DNA of 64,000 nucleotides from Bombella pollinis. GTDB lineage: Bacteria; Pseudomonadota; Alphaproteobacteria; Acetobacterales; Acetobacteraceae. The stretch spans positions 1 to 64,000 of the forward strand of contig NZ_JANIDX010000005.1 in the NCBI RefSeq assembly GCF_026385485.1, given 5' to 3'. The notes beneath the pieces are model-generated. The model worked only from the letters and a program-made list of their open reading frames with translations, was not told the origin of the DNA and searched no databases. Of this stretch, positions 22,830-32,379 are shown in pieces (the first letter of the stretch is position 1; each line of letters opens with the position of its first letter). The position numbers and the translations under genes are program-made.

Positions 22830-24643
22830 ACGTGTGATTTAAAGCCAAGCATCGCCGCGTCTTTTAAAACGCGCTGCATGCCGGGGTTAAAGTAATATTG
22901 GAAGTCCGGCGCGAAGGTCACACCCCGCATGACATGGATACGGTATGTGGCCTCCAGCGTACTCCCCCAACGCTGCACCCCATAAGACCCCCACATAAGC
23001 GGGGCCCCGCCAGAGGAATAATAAGGGCTGCCCGCCGCTGGAGCCATGCCATGCTCCACCTGGAAACGCTGCGCCGCCCGTGTGGAATGGCTAGAACCTG
23101 TATAAGAGAAAGATACACCCACGGTATCAAGCGGGCGCGCACGCCAAAAGCCAGTATCAACCAACCCAAAAGCGTATAATTTACCGCGCATGGCAACATC
23201 TGGCTTGTTCCAATACGCATCAAAGAAGGCAATCAAACCCCCTTCCACCGTATCTTTGGTAGGATGGCGGATAATCATCTGGTCGGCCAAGAACCACATA
23301 CCCCAGTTGAAGTTACGGCGAATCCCTGTCCCCGGCACCGCATCCCCAACGCCATTGCAGGTCGGGCAATTCGGGATTCTCATCATCGTTTGTCCAGCAT
23401 TACGGCGGTTAGGGGGATTATACACACCGAGATAATGGTCTGATGTATCAGGCGCAAAACCAACTTTATAATGGCCAGATAAATGCGCTTTACCGAACTC
23501 TGGCTCCCAACCGAACTCAATAGGCGTCAAGACACCACTAATCATCGCGCCATTGAACTTAAAACCGGTTCGGTTCTCCTGCACACCGTAAATGCCGCGC
23601 TCTGGGAAATACACACCAACCTGAATATAAGTACTATTTGTTGGCCGTGCCCGAATACGCGCCGCCCAGTTTGTCCCCGGATAAGAGGAACGCACATAGT
23701 TATCCGTCACAGCCTTCGGGTTACCGCAGAAGGCATTATTCATAAAGTTACAGTAAAGTGGGCTATTGGCAAAGTCTGTATTGCTAGACATCCGCCCCAT
23801 AGCAATATTCAGACGCCCACCCCATAATGTTTCCTCCCCATAAAAATGGACAAGATGGAACACGACATTACCGCCACCGCCATAGATTTCCTGACTGGGG
23901 TTTGTATTATCCCCAAACATCTTACTTGCGGAAATGCCATAACGGCCCACGCCAATAATATGCGTCTCAAAGCCACGAATACCGGCTAATTTGTACCAAT
24001 CAATATCATTTTCAAAACTATATTGCCCCGCATTGGAGGAACCCTGCTTTAAGCCCAATCCTTTAGTCGGGCTGGTAATCGCCCCGGCAAACTCGTTCGT
24101 TGTATCAACCATAATAGCAACGCCACGATCCCGCAGCCAATGGTTCCACTTCATCTGTGGTAGCAAGGCCTCTGGGTGGGGCAAAGGTGGGCCAGATTTG
24201 CTCTCCGGGTCACCTTCATGCAACGGGATATTCACCCGCTCTAGCAATTCTTTTCCATTTTCCCCAAAAACCCCAAACTCCTCCTTAGGGTAATTGGAAT
24301 AAGGCTGCGTCTTCATCCCCATATGACGCATAAAAATCTGCGCTGTATGCTCTGCCGTTTCCCGCTGTGCTTGAGCCGATGCCAGAGGGGGAGCTGTATG
24401 CAAGGGCGGAGAGGTATGTTGACCGCCTTTTTTAAAGAGATATTCCATTTGCCCCGCTTTTGTCTCAGGCTGAATGGTTTTACCTGCTACCTTCATCACG
24501 GGCGACACACCTTTGGGAGCAGAGTAAGAAAGCGCATGCTCATACGCTGCTGGCTCCCCCGCAGCCCATAAAGGCGAAGCAGTCGCACAGAAGCAAAAAG
24601 TCGCAGTAAAACAACGATATAACGCTGAGAAAGATACGCTCAT
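22817..24643 (-). CDS. OprB-type carbohydrate-selective porin
   Basis: A 608-residue outer-membrane protein with a signal peptide (CFCATASPLWA). An N-terminal linker of about 120 residues precedes the barrel. OprB features include WNHWLRDRGVAIMVDTTNEFAG near the barrel start, WGGRLNIAMGRMSSNTDF and a series of strands ending in phenylalanine (SHVQFF), the outer-membrane sorting signal. The family imports glucose and other sugars and is expanded in acetic acid bacteria. The CNFMNNAFCG and CPTCNG cysteine pairs probably stabilise loops. Confidence 0.88.
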   Translation of the reverse strand: MSVSFSALYRCFTATFCFCATASPLWAAGEPAAYEHALSYSAPKGVSPVMKVAGKTIQPETKAGQMEYLFKKGGQHTSPPLHTAPPLASAQAQRETAEHTAQIFMRHMGMKTQPYSNYPKEEFGVFGENGKELLERVNIPLHEGDPESKSGPPLPHPEALLPQMKWNHWLRDRGVAIMVDTTNEFAGAITSPTKGLGLKQGSSNAGQYSFENDIDWYKLAGIRGFETHIIGVGRYGISASKMFGDNTNPSQEIYGGGGNVVFHLVHFYGEETLWGGRLNIAMGRMSSNTDFANSPLYCNFMNNAFCGNPKAVTDNYVRSSYPGTNWAARIRARPTNSTYIQVGVYFPERGIYGVQENRTGFKFNGAMISGVLTPIEFGWEPEFGKAHLSGHYKVGFAPDTSDHYLGVYNPPNRRNAGQTMMRIPNCPTCNGVGDAVPGTGIRRNFNWGMWFLADQMIIRHPTKDTVEGGLIAFFDAYWNKPDVAMRGKLYAFGLVDTGFWRARPLDTVGVSFSYTGSSHSTRAAQRFQVEHGMAPAAGSPYYSSGGAPLMWGSYGVQRWGSTLEATYRIHVMRGVTFAPDFQYYFNPGMQRVLKDAAMLGFKSHVQFF

Positions 24644-24774
24644 ATAGTCAACGCTTCCCTATCGGCCAGCCTCATTAAAAAGATAGGCGCATTTTATGAA
24701 AGAATATTAATCACGTCTATATGAGCAGATAATCAAGAATAACTTGTCACTACTTTGTCACAGTGTGGGAAAAA

Positions 24775-25641
24775 CTACTGCCCTTCCTTACCGTTTTCCT
24801 CCCCCTCCGCTTGGAAAAACCGTAACGAACGCACCAGAATAGCTCGGCATAATGCCTCTGGGTCCATCGGCAAATAAGATAATCGCTCATCCGAACAATG
24901 TCCCATCATATCAACCAATCGCGCCATAATACCCGGCTGCTCTTTTATATAGGCTTCCACATTAGCTGTGGCCCCTTTTTTTATACAAGCAAGTTTCTCA
25001 ATAACAAATCTGCAAATAACCAAACGTATTTTCTCTAAAAACTCATTAGAGAAAATACCTATACGCGATAACCATGTCGCTAAAATATTAACCCAAACAC
25101 CAAGTGACAATGCTTTAACATCATGCTTTGTTAGATCATAAATACCAGTACTTGGACGGTATGGTAATGAATCAACAGCCCATGCAGCAATATCAAAACA
25201 CGCAGCCAATCGCCCTGTATCAAAAGCTTCTTCTACCGGGCAATGCTGAAAATTATCCACCGCGATGAAGGAAACAACCACCTCATCATCACTATCCAAT
25301 GCCATAGGGTAATACTGCAACACAGACCGGTAAATATCATCATTACCGCTCCCATCATGCAGCCCTACAAGGCATCGCTTCTCCTCCCCTAACTGCTCTG
25401 TCCCCGGGAAAGACCAAACCCCTGTAAGAATAACAGGCAGCATCCGCACCCCAAACCCTACTAACGCCGCAGCCTCGCGATACCCCACTAAAAAGCGCGC
25501 AGCCTCATCACTCATATAGCCTTGTTGTTGAAACACAGCCCCATCAGCTGTTGCTACAATGATGCCAATCACGTCACTCTCTCTATCCCCTCCCAACCAA
25601 ACGGCTTTAAGGAGAAATGATGAAGGAAATCCTCGACCCAT
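24775..25641 (-). CDS. Unknown protein at the end of the chemotaxis operon
   Basis: A 288-residue protein starting at ATG 25641, the last gene of the che operon. I do not recognise it. Visible features are an N-terminal alpha/beta region (DVIGIIVATADGAVFQQQG), a hydrophobic centre (LGVWVNILATWLSRIGIF) that may not span the membrane, and a helical C-terminus. Because all eight or so genes upstream act in chemotaxis, a motility role is inferred only from position. Confidence 0.7.
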   Translation of the reverse strand: MGRGFPSSFLLKAVWLGGDRESDVIGIIVATADGAVFQQQGYMSDEAARFLVGYREAAALVGFGVRMLPVILTGVWSFPGTEQLGEEKRCLVGLHDGSGNDDIYRSVLQYYPMALDSDDEVVVSFIAVDNFQHCPVEEAFDTGRLAACFDIAAWAVDSLPYRPSTGIYDLTKHDVKALSLGVWVNILATWLSRIGIFSNEFLEKIRLVICRFVIEKLACIKKGATANVEAYIKEQPGIMARLVDMMGHCSDERLSYLPMDPEALCRAILVRSLRFFQAEGEENGKEGQ

Positions 25642-25698
25642 TCATCTCTTCATAAACACATACTGTACCCACCTAAAACATAATGCTATAAAATATCG

Positions 25699-26058
25699 TT
25701 AAAAGAGTGTAACATCACCATGAATTTCCTTATCATTCAAATCTTTACCATGATTTAAAATATGTCTTACCTGCGAGAGGTGAACATCTTTAAGAATAGA
25801 ATCAGATGAATAATTTAAATTATCTAAATTAGCCATCGAACATCCCATGCGCTTTAATACAGAGCGTACGGCTTCTATCTCTTGCGTTAACGCGTCAAGT
25901 TCTTGCAGGCGTTCCATTTGCTCTGCATTTAAGTTCCCAGTTGCAATGTAACGAGCGACCGCCTCTTGTACATCAGATAGTTTATGACAACTATCATCCA
26001 ACACCATGGCTAGACGTTGCACTAAGGCAGCTGCCTGTATGATAGTCCCTTTGCTCAT
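25699..26058 (-). CDS. Unknown small helical protein linked to CheD
   Basis: A 119-residue, mostly helical protein (LVQRLAMVLDDSCHKLSDVQEAVARYI, broken by a loop, then QMERLQELDALTQEIEAVRSVLKRMG). It lies 28 bp downstream of cheD and 57 bp upstream of another unknown gene. No domain is recognised; the coiled character suggests a partner-binding or receptor-associated role. Confidence 0.7.
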   Translation of the reverse strand: MSKGTIIQAAALVQRLAMVLDDSCHKLSDVQEAVARYIATGNLNAEQMERLQELDALTQEIEAVRSVLKRMGCSMANLDNLNYSSDSILKDVHLSQVRHILNHGKDLNDKEIHGDVTLF

Positions 26059-26086
26059 GCTCGTGCCTCCATATACTCATTTTACA

Positions 26087-26548
26087 TCAGCATTTATGCT
26101 GCAATACTTTTCCCGTTGTAGGCCAAAACCGGATACGGCGTACTTTATGCCCGCCAAGACTATAAGCAACGCAGTGCAGATGCGTCCGCTTTACATAATC
26201 CCATAAGAAATCAACATTCTTTTGCCCGATATCACTGGCTACGGACAAAACCGACGCCCCACCAAACGCCTTACATTCAAGACGTTCTCTTACACAGCCC
26301 GCTTTTATCAGACGCTCTATAAGGTGATTCATGGCATTAACCCCATAAAGATACGCTGTGCTAGAGCTTGACCCGACACAATCCTCCCCCGGTAAGAGAA
26401 AATGATTCATCCCTCCTACCCCCGCATATGGGTCATACATGCACACCGAAATACATGAACCAAGCAAGGTGCTAAACACGACAGATGAATCATCCGAAAC
26501 CGCTAGCTCCCCTTGTATCAAGGTCATGATATTCAGTGGCGATATCAC
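26087..26548 (-). CDS. cheD: Chemoreceptor glutamine deamidase CheD
   Basis: A 153-residue CheD. It deamidates glutamines of chemoreceptors and modulates CheC-type phosphatases where present. The catalytic region is LGSCISVCMYDPYAGVGGMNHFLLP, with the Cys of GSC and the His of MNHF, and KAFGGA follows. GTG 26548 overlaps the upstream cheY stop (GTGA); ATG 26527 is an alternative. No cheC is seen in the window. Confidence 0.93.
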   Translation of the reverse strand: MISPLNIMTLIQGELAVSDDSSVVFSTLLGSCISVCMYDPYAGVGGMNHFLLPGEDCVGSSSSTAYLYGVNAMNHLIERLIKAGCVRERLECKAFGGASVLSVASDIGQKNVDFLWDYVKRTHLHCVAYSLGGHKVRRIRFWPTTGKVLQHKC

Positions 26549-26934
26549 CTGATAGGCCCAAAGACTTTTTCCAACGTTTCCTTCAGCTTTGCCAATGTAT
26601 AAGGCTTTGCTAGAAAGTTATTGACCCCTGCCGACACAGCCTTTTGTACTAGGCCCGCATTAGCCTCCCCTGTAAGGATAATAAAAGCTAATTTGGACGT
26701 CTTCGGGTTAGCGCGCACAGCCTCTAATAAGGCTAAACCATCCATACCCGGCATGTTAAAATCAGAAATAACAAGATGAACCGGGTGGCCCTCTAAATAC
26801 TCTAAGGCTTCTTTGCCATCTTTACGTTGCACAACACCTTTAAAGCCAATCTCTGCCATATGGCTGGCCAATACCTGCCGAATAGAGGCTTGATCATCTA
26901 CAATTAAAGCTCGAATCTGAGATGCGGACGGCAT
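26545..26934 (-). CDS. cheY: CheY-type response regulator (copy 1)
   Basis: A 129-residue single receiver domain. The acidic pair is VDD (13-14), the phosphoacceptor is Asp58 (VISDFNMPGMDG), the switch Thr is in LTGEA and the Lys in AKPY. It should carry the signal from CheA to the flagellar switch or act as a phosphate sink. It sits between cheB and cheD; a second CheY is at 31701-32084. Confidence 0.95.
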   Translation of the reverse strand: MPSASQIRALIVDDQASIRQVLASHMAEIGFKGVVQRKDGKEALEYLEGHPVHLVISDFNMPGMDGLALLEAVRANPKTSKLAFIILTGEANAGLVQKAVSAGVNNFLAKPYTLAKLKETLEKVFGPIR

Positions 26935-27015
26935 TTTCTAACCCTTTCTGCCCATTAAATCATCAATCATAAAAACAACTATAGCATTATGCCTTAGCGT
27001 GCCCGGTTTACAGCC

Positions 27016-28062
27016 TCACTGTAACCCCATCGCAAAGCGTGCAATCTCTCCCAAAGCCACTTCATGCTCTACAGCTCCCAACTCTGCCGCAACACGCGGC
27101 ATGCCATAAACGACAGAAGATGCCTTATCCTGCCCTATTGTCCTAGCCCCCGCTTTACGCATAGCTAAAAGGCCATCAGCCCCATCACGCCCCATCCCTG
27201 TAAGGATAATCCCCAAGGCTTTCTTCCCCACAACCTGCGCTATGGAATGAAACAAACTATCCACCGCTGGACGATGCCCGCCCACCGGCGCACCATCTCT
27301 TAAGCGCGTTACATATTGAGTACCTTCCTTCCCCACAATGAGATGCTTGCTCCCACCGGGGGCAATACGCACCATCCCTGGCGTTAAGGCTTCGCCATCT
27401 TTCGCCTCTGCAATAGAGAGCTGAGGAATGATGCTATCTAAGCGTTGGGCAAAGCTTGCTGTGTAAAGAGACGGCATATGCTGGCATACCACAAGCGGCG
27501 GACTATGCGCGGGGAGGTCTTTTAACACCTCCTCCACCGCTTCCACCCCACCGGTGGAAGAACCAATCCCCACAAGGCCAAAGCTTAAACGCCACGCCTT
27601 AGGCAACGGCATTTTTACCATGCTCGGTTTTGCCGAGAGAGGATTCTCAGCCCGTTGATGCCACAAACCGGGGCGAGACTGTGCAGCCTCTAAAACAATT
27701 TGCCCCAGCCCCGCAAAGGACTCCCCAGCACAATCTTGCTTGGGGAAACATTCAAACGCGCCCATTTGTAACGCCGTAATCGCTGTATTCGCCCCTTTTG
27801 TCGTCATGCTAGAGACCATAACAACAGGAATAGGCCGCAGACGCATAATCTTTTCTAAAAATTGAAGGCCATTCATCCCCGGCATTTCAATATCTAGCGT
27901 AATAACATCGGGTTGATTCTCAATAATCATATCCCGTGCCTCAAGCGGATTAGACGCAAGGCCGATGACCTCAATTTCTGGATATTTGAGAAAAGAGCGT
28001 TTTATCAGCTCCCGTGCGGTCCGCGAATCATCAACAATAAGGACCTTGATGCGCTCCTTCAT
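27016..28062 (-). CDS. cheB: Chemotaxis methylesterase/deamidase CheB
   Basis: A 348-residue CheB. The N-terminal receiver has Asp57 (TLDIEMPGMNG). The C-terminal methylesterase shows the catalytic Ser169 in IGSSTGG, His195 in CQHMPSLY and Asp in LTGMGRDGADG. It removes methyl groups from receptors, opposing CheR. It begins 4 bp after the cheR stop. Confidence 0.96.
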   Translation of the reverse strand: MKERIKVLIVDDSRTARELIKRSFLKYPEIEVIGLASNPLEARDMIIENQPDVITLDIEMPGMNGLQFLEKIMRLRPIPVVMVSSMTTKGANTAITALQMGAFECFPKQDCAGESFAGLGQIVLEAAQSRPGLWHQRAENPLSAKPSMVKMPLPKAWRLSFGLVGIGSSTGGVEAVEEVLKDLPAHSPPLVVCQHMPSLYTASFAQRLDSIIPQLSIAEAKDGEALTPGMVRIAPGGSKHLIVGKEGTQYVTRLRDGAPVGGHRPAVDSLFHSIAQVVGKKALGIILTGMGRDGADGLLAMRKAGARTIGQDKASSVVYGMPRVAAELGAVEHEVALGEIARFAMGLQ

Positions 28063-28066
28063 GCTC

Positions 28067-28900
28067 TTAATTCCTCTTTCTATAGATGGTTGGGGCTACA
28101 ACATCCAACTGACATGCGGTTGTACAATCCACCCGCTCGGAATGACCCACATAAAGAAAGCCACCGGGAACAAGCCGCTCGGCAAGACGTTTCCAAAGCG
28201 CATTGCGCGTTTCGTCATCAAAATAAATCACTACATTTCGGCAGAAAATAGCATCAAACTGACCATGAAACGGCCAAGCTCGATTCAAATTAAGCGACCG
28301 AAACGTCACAAGCCGGCGAATATCTGCCCCCATAGTGAAGGTGTCATCCCCGGCTTGCTGCATATAGGTCTCCCGCCAACGCTGTGGTACAGCTTGGAGG
28401 TCCTCTGCCCTGTATTCTCCCTTACGTCCTGTCTCCACAACAGCATGATTAATATCTGTTGCAAGAATCCGCATATCCCAACGTGGTGCATCAGGGACAC
28501 GCGCCATGACCGACATAGCCATGCTCCAAGGCTCTTGCCCGGTAGAGCAGGCCGCAGACCACAACCGCCCCCGCCCCCCTTGGCGTAAAGAAGCCCCTAA
28601 TTTTGGCAAAAGCTCTGTTTCCAGATGCTCAAAATGAGCCTTCTCCCGGAAGAACTGCGTCACATTTGTTGTAAGAACACAGATTAACTCTTGTAGCTCT
28701 GCCCGACCCGCTTGGGAGGTCACATAGTCCAGATAATCGCGAAATGACTCCCCGCCAGTGGCACGGATGCGGCGGGACACACGGGAGAACACAAGGCTCC
28801 GCTTAGAATGAGGAAGATGAATCCCCGCCTCCAAACGCGCAATCTCCTGCACACGGTGAAAGTCCGTTGCGGAGTACGCAAAGCTATCTGGAACGTCCAT
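28067..28900 (-). CDS. cheR: Chemotaxis methyltransferase CheR
   Basis: A 277-residue SAM-dependent methyltransferase that methylates receptor glutamates. The SAM-binding motif is SAACSTGQEPWS, and FCRNVVIYFD and GGFLYVGHSE follow. The N-terminal helical domain (residues 1-75) binds receptors. The MCP at 32379-33926 ends in a pentapeptide that could tether it. Confidence 0.95.
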   Translation of the reverse strand: MDVPDSFAYSATDFHRVQEIARLEAGIHLPHSKRSLVFSRVSRRIRATGGESFRDYLDYVTSQAGRAELQELICVLTTNVTQFFREKAHFEHLETELLPKLGASLRQGGRGRLWSAACSTGQEPWSMAMSVMARVPDAPRWDMRILATDINHAVVETGRKGEYRAEDLQAVPQRWRETYMQQAGDDTFTMGADIRRLVTFRSLNLNRAWPFHGQFDAIFCRNVVIYFDDETRNALWKRLAERLVPGGFLYVGHSERVDCTTACQLDVVAPTIYRKRN

Positions 28901-28905
28901 GACGC

Positions 28906-29427
28906 TTATGACACCCCATCTGTATGGATAAGATTAGCCCCCAATAAGCGCGCTAATAATGTATCTAATTGCAGAATACGGATGACACGCTCATCAATAC
29001 TCACAAGACCGCTTAATTCCGCAGCACCACCATCAACAGAGATGGGCTGTATCTCATCTAAGATAATATCTGTAATGCCAATTACACTATCAACCAACAG
29101 CCCGCAGGTCGTTCGGCTTGTACTATCCTCAATAATGATAACAACCCGCCGCTCATTCCCCTCTTGCATCTCTGTCCCTAAATAACGAGCGAGATTAACA
29201 ACAGTTACGATATTCCCGCGGATATTAATGGCCCCCTCTACATAAGCAGGGCAATGCGGCAAATACGTTGCGGCTTCAAACTCCCTTATCTCGCGAATGC
29301 GGAGGATAGGAATACAATAACGCTGCTCCCCCACAGTGAAGATAATCATCTGCTCTTTTCCCGTAGGAGCATGCGCCACAACCCCGGTCTCTTTTGAGGG
29401 GGCTTGTCTATTAGTCGTTACGGGCAT
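28906..29427 (-). CDS. cheW: Chemotaxis coupling protein CheW
   Basis: ATG 29427 (MPVTTNRQAP) has GGAG 4 nt upstream; ATG 29463 is an alternative that would overlap cheA. The 173-residue product is a CheW SH3-like domain (EQMIIFTVGEQRYCIPILRIREI, INIRGNIVTVVNLARYLG), linking receptors to CheA. The N-terminal 30 residues are an extra linker. Confidence 0.93.
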   Translation of the reverse strand: MPVTTNRQAPSKETGVVAHAPTGKEQMIIFTVGEQRYCIPILRIREIREFEAATYLPHCPAYVEGAINIRGNIVTVVNLARYLGTEMQEGNERRVVIIIEDSTSRTTCGLLVDSVIGITDIILDEIQPISVDGGAAELSGLVSIDERVIRILQLDTLLARLLGANLIHTDGVS

Positions 29428-29459
29428 CTTTCTCCACCTTTCTTCCGATGCGTCATTCT

Positions 29460-31688
29460 TCACGCATTATGTTCAGCAAGTACTTCTAAGGCGCGCGTAT
29501 CAACACGTTTCGTAGCAGAAACAATTAAGGTCGATACGTCTAAAATCAACGCCACACTTCCATCCCCAAGGATTGTTGCTGCAGAAACCCCCTTGATGGG
29601 GCGGTAATTCTTCTCGATGCTTTTGATGACGACTTGCGCTTGGTCACGCACACCATCTACCACCAAAGCTGCCCGGGCCCCGGCCTCATTTTCCACCACA
29701 AGGACCATGAGTTGATCACCCTCACCAGCCCGCCCCATATGGTTAGGACCAGTCACATCGCTATAATCCTGCGGGAGAGTCAGTTCATCACCCAAATAAA
29801 TCAGAGGGATACAGCGTGTTCTAATCGAGACAACATGGCTCCCATCTGGCAGATGATAAATATCCTCCTTCACATCCACTGTGACGAGCTCCACCACGGA
29901 GGAGACTGGCACCACCATCACCGCACCACGACACTCTATCAACATCCCATCCAATACAGCGAGGGTAAGCGGTAGGCTCAAAGTAAATAGCGTCCCCTGC
30001 CCGGGTGTACTTTTAATCATCACCCGCCCTCCTAGGGTCTGAATCGCTTGGCGAACCACATCCATCCCCACCCCACGGCCGGAAAGGTCCGAAACAGCAT
30101 CAGCCGTAGAGAAGCCGGGGGCAAAGATAAGCTCGTTAATCTCATGCTCATCCAAAACAGCCTGTGCTGAAACAATGCCGCGTTTAATCGCTGTCTGCAA
30201 AACACGCTGGCTATTAATCCCACCCCCATCATCTTGAATCTCTATCAAAATCCGACCAGAGCGATGACGGGCTGAGAGCCTAATGGTCCCTTGGGCTGGC
30301 TTACCCGCCGCCTGCCGGGTCTCTTTATCTTCAATCCCATGGTCAATCGCATTACGCAGCATGTGGGTTAGTGGATCTGTGAGATTTTCGATCAACGTCC
30401 GATCAATTTCCGTCTCCTCACCCTCCAAAATCAGACGGACATCTTTCCCCGCGAGGCCACTTCCCTCCCGTACAACACGTTGCATCCGCTGAAAGACATG
30501 CCGAACAGGCTGGGCGCGAATCGCCATAACAGCCTCTTGAATATCCCGCGTAAGGGTCTTCAAAACTGCTAGTCGCTTCACCAGCTCTTGATCTTGTGTA
30601 ACACCTTGCTGTGATAAGGCGGATTCTAGGGAGGCCTGACCAATCACCATCTCCCCTACCATATCCATCAACATACCAATCCGACCTGTATCAACACGGA
30701 TGGACGCATGCTGCTCTTGTTTACGCCCCTGTTTGGATGAGGGTGAAGCAGAAGGACCTTCCTCTTGTACGGGCTGTACAGGATGAGGCTCCTCCTTGGG
30801 GGGCTTTGCACAATCTGGCTCTAAGACTATCGGCGCAACACACTCAGCCTCATCAGAGATTTCATCTTCTACAGGCTGTTCTCCTCGGCTGATGGTGAGG
30901 TCACATACATCACTCACCCAGTCGAACACATTATGCACATCAGCCTCTGTTGGACCTTCAGCTCCAATAGGGAGATGCACCTCCCACCCAAGGCAACCTT
31001 CATCTACGGGAAGGTCCGCTAAAGGGGGGAGATCTTGTTGCTGACAGCTCACCACCATAGCCGCCGCTTGCTCTGATGGCAAAAGGCTCTTTAACCCTAA
31101 TAATAAGTTACGCGCATCATCACCGCGCTCATACAGCTCCCCATGGGGACGAAAACTCACTCGCAATGTCTCTGTTAGGGGGGTGGCTTCCTCCGCAGGA
31201 TCGTCAAAATCAAACGCCTCTAAATCTACCGTGACGGGGACAAACCCTTCCGGAGCTGCAGAATCCTCCAGCTCTACAACAGGCTCCTCCTCTGGTCGCG
31301 CCCCAATAATCTCCTCTAATTTATGGATATTCTCATCAACACGGTGATTATCGACTCTCTCGCCAGTTTGTTTTGATTCAGAAACAAGATCGCTCAACAC
31401 ATCCATCGCTATGAAGAATGTCTTCACTGTTGCAGAATCGGGCCTCACCTGCCCGGAGCGCAAACAATCTAACGCGCTCTCATAAACATGAGCAAAACGT
31501 ACAAGACGCTCCAATCCAAATGAAGCCGCCCCGCCTTTAATGGAATGAACCGCCCGGAAAATAGCGTTAATTGTCTCCGGGTCAGCATCATCCTCTGAGA
31601 GTTCGCTAAGGCCTCTTTCCAATTCAGGAAGGAGCTCATCACATTCCTCAAAGAAGATTTTAAGGATATCATCCATGACATCACTCAT
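29460..31688 (-). CDS. cheA: Chemotaxis histidine kinase CheA
   Basis: ATG 31688 follows GGGAG at 7 nt. The 742-residue kinase has an HPt domain with phospho-His48 (AVHSIKGGAASFG), a long acidic, proline-rich linker that may include a P2-like region (about 150-330), a dimerisation helix, and the ATP-binding domain with HMLRNAIDHGIE, DDGGGI and SGRGVGMDVVR. The C-terminal CheW-like domain ends before SATKRVDTRALE. It phosphorylates the CheY and CheB proteins of this operon. Confidence 0.95.
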   Translation of the reverse strand: MSDVMDDILKIFFEECDELLPELERGLSELSEDDADPETINAIFRAVHSIKGGAASFGLERLVRFAHVYESALDCLRSGQVRPDSATVKTFFIAMDVLSDLVSESKQTGERVDNHRVDENIHKLEEIIGARPEEEPVVELEDSAAPEGFVPVTVDLEAFDFDDPAEEATPLTETLRVSFRPHGELYERGDDARNLLLGLKSLLPSEQAAAMVVSCQQQDLPPLADLPVDEGCLGWEVHLPIGAEGPTEADVHNVFDWVSDVCDLTISRGEQPVEDEISDEAECVAPIVLEPDCAKPPKEEPHPVQPVQEEGPSASPSSKQGRKQEQHASIRVDTGRIGMLMDMVGEMVIGQASLESALSQQGVTQDQELVKRLAVLKTLTRDIQEAVMAIRAQPVRHVFQRMQRVVREGSGLAGKDVRLILEGEETEIDRTLIENLTDPLTHMLRNAIDHGIEDKETRQAAGKPAQGTIRLSARHRSGRILIEIQDDGGGINSQRVLQTAIKRGIVSAQAVLDEHEINELIFAPGFSTADAVSDLSGRGVGMDVVRQAIQTLGGRVMIKSTPGQGTLFTLSLPLTLAVLDGMLIECRGAVMVVPVSSVVELVTVDVKEDIYHLPDGSHVVSIRTRCIPLIYLGDELTLPQDYSDVTGPNHMGRAGEGDQLMVLVVENEAGARAALVVDGVRDQAQVVIKSIEKNYRPIKGVSAATILGDGSVALILDVSTLIVSATKRVDTRALEVLAEHNA

Positions 31689-31700
31689 AACCATGCTCCC

Positions 31701-32084
31701 TTACGCTGTGACACGCTTTATAGCCCAAACGAGTTTCTCGGCACTAAACGGCTTTGCTATCCACCCGGTTGCCCCAAGGGAGCGCGCCCGCTGTTTCTTT
31801 TCTTCATCAATTTCGGTCGTAAGGCAGATGATAGGAAGATGCGCAAATGCCTCTATCCCGCGTACCGCCTCGATAAATTGGAAACCATCCATCCGCGGCA
31901 TATTAATATCGGTAATAATCGCTTGTGGGGCTGGATTAGCCTGCTGGAGGGCCTCTAGCCCTTCCACACCATCACCACCTTGGATGACATCATACCCCGC
32001 ATCCCCCAAGACTTTCCGCAACATGCCTTGCATAGTGCGCGAATCATCAACCGTCAGCACCCTGATAGCTTGATTATCCACCAT
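31701..32084 (-). CDS. cheY: CheY-type response regulator (copy 2)
   Basis: ATG 32084 follows GAGGAGG by 6 nt. The 127-residue receiver has VDDSRTM, phosphoacceptor Asp59 (ITDINMPRMDG), Thr in CLTTE and Lys in AKPF. It is next to CheA, so it is the more likely main CheY. The start overlaps the STAS gene by 11 bases. Confidence 0.95.
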   Translation of the reverse strand: MVDNQAIRVLTVDDSRTMQGMLRKVLGDAGYDVIQGGDGVEGLEALQQANPAPQAIITDINMPRMDGFQFIEAVRGIEAFAHLPIICLTTEIDEEKKQRARSLGATGWIAKPFSAEKLVWAIKRVTA

Positions 32085-32379
32085 AATGAGCCTCCTCTGC
32101 CCCCTCATGCGCCAAAAGCTGGCCGCGGACGCCAAAGAGCGTGAAGGCTTCCTCTGCTTTGTCAGACCACGCGCTAACCTTCAGCCCACTCGCGAGCAGT
32201 AATCGCACGCATAATCCGCCAACATATTCCACATGCGATGCATCCAGCCTGAGGGCTTCTCCCCCCTGATGCTCTGCCAGCCCCTCCAAAAGCAACTGCT
32301 TTAAACCATCCGCTGCTTTTGTATCCAATCGTGACGGCAGGGTGATTATGGGACTAGCTCCCTCCATAAGCGCGACCAT
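32074..32379 (-). CDS. STAS-domain protein of the chemotaxis operon
   Basis: A 101-residue STAS domain (ITLPSRLDTKAADGLKQLL, LRLDASHVEYVGGLCVRLLLASGL), like anti-sigma antagonists or the small STAS proteins encoded in many alphaproteobacterial che operons. The usual phospho-Ser motif position reads ASHVEYVGG, which keeps the conserved Asp-Ala-Ser. Its exact role in chemotaxis is not known. It overlaps the MCP stop and the cheY start. Confidence 0.85.
   Translation of the reverse strand: MVALMEGASPIITLPSRLDTKAADGLKQLLLEGLAEHQGGEALRLDASHVEYVGGLCVRLLLASGLKVSAWSDKAEEAFTLFGVRGQLLAHEGAEEAHYGG

Noticed and set aside
28067..28900. Altered SAM motif (SAACSTGQEPWS) as a sign of inactive CheR
   Set aside because: Ala and Gln variants of this motif are, to my knowledge, found in functional alphaproteobacterial CheR proteins.
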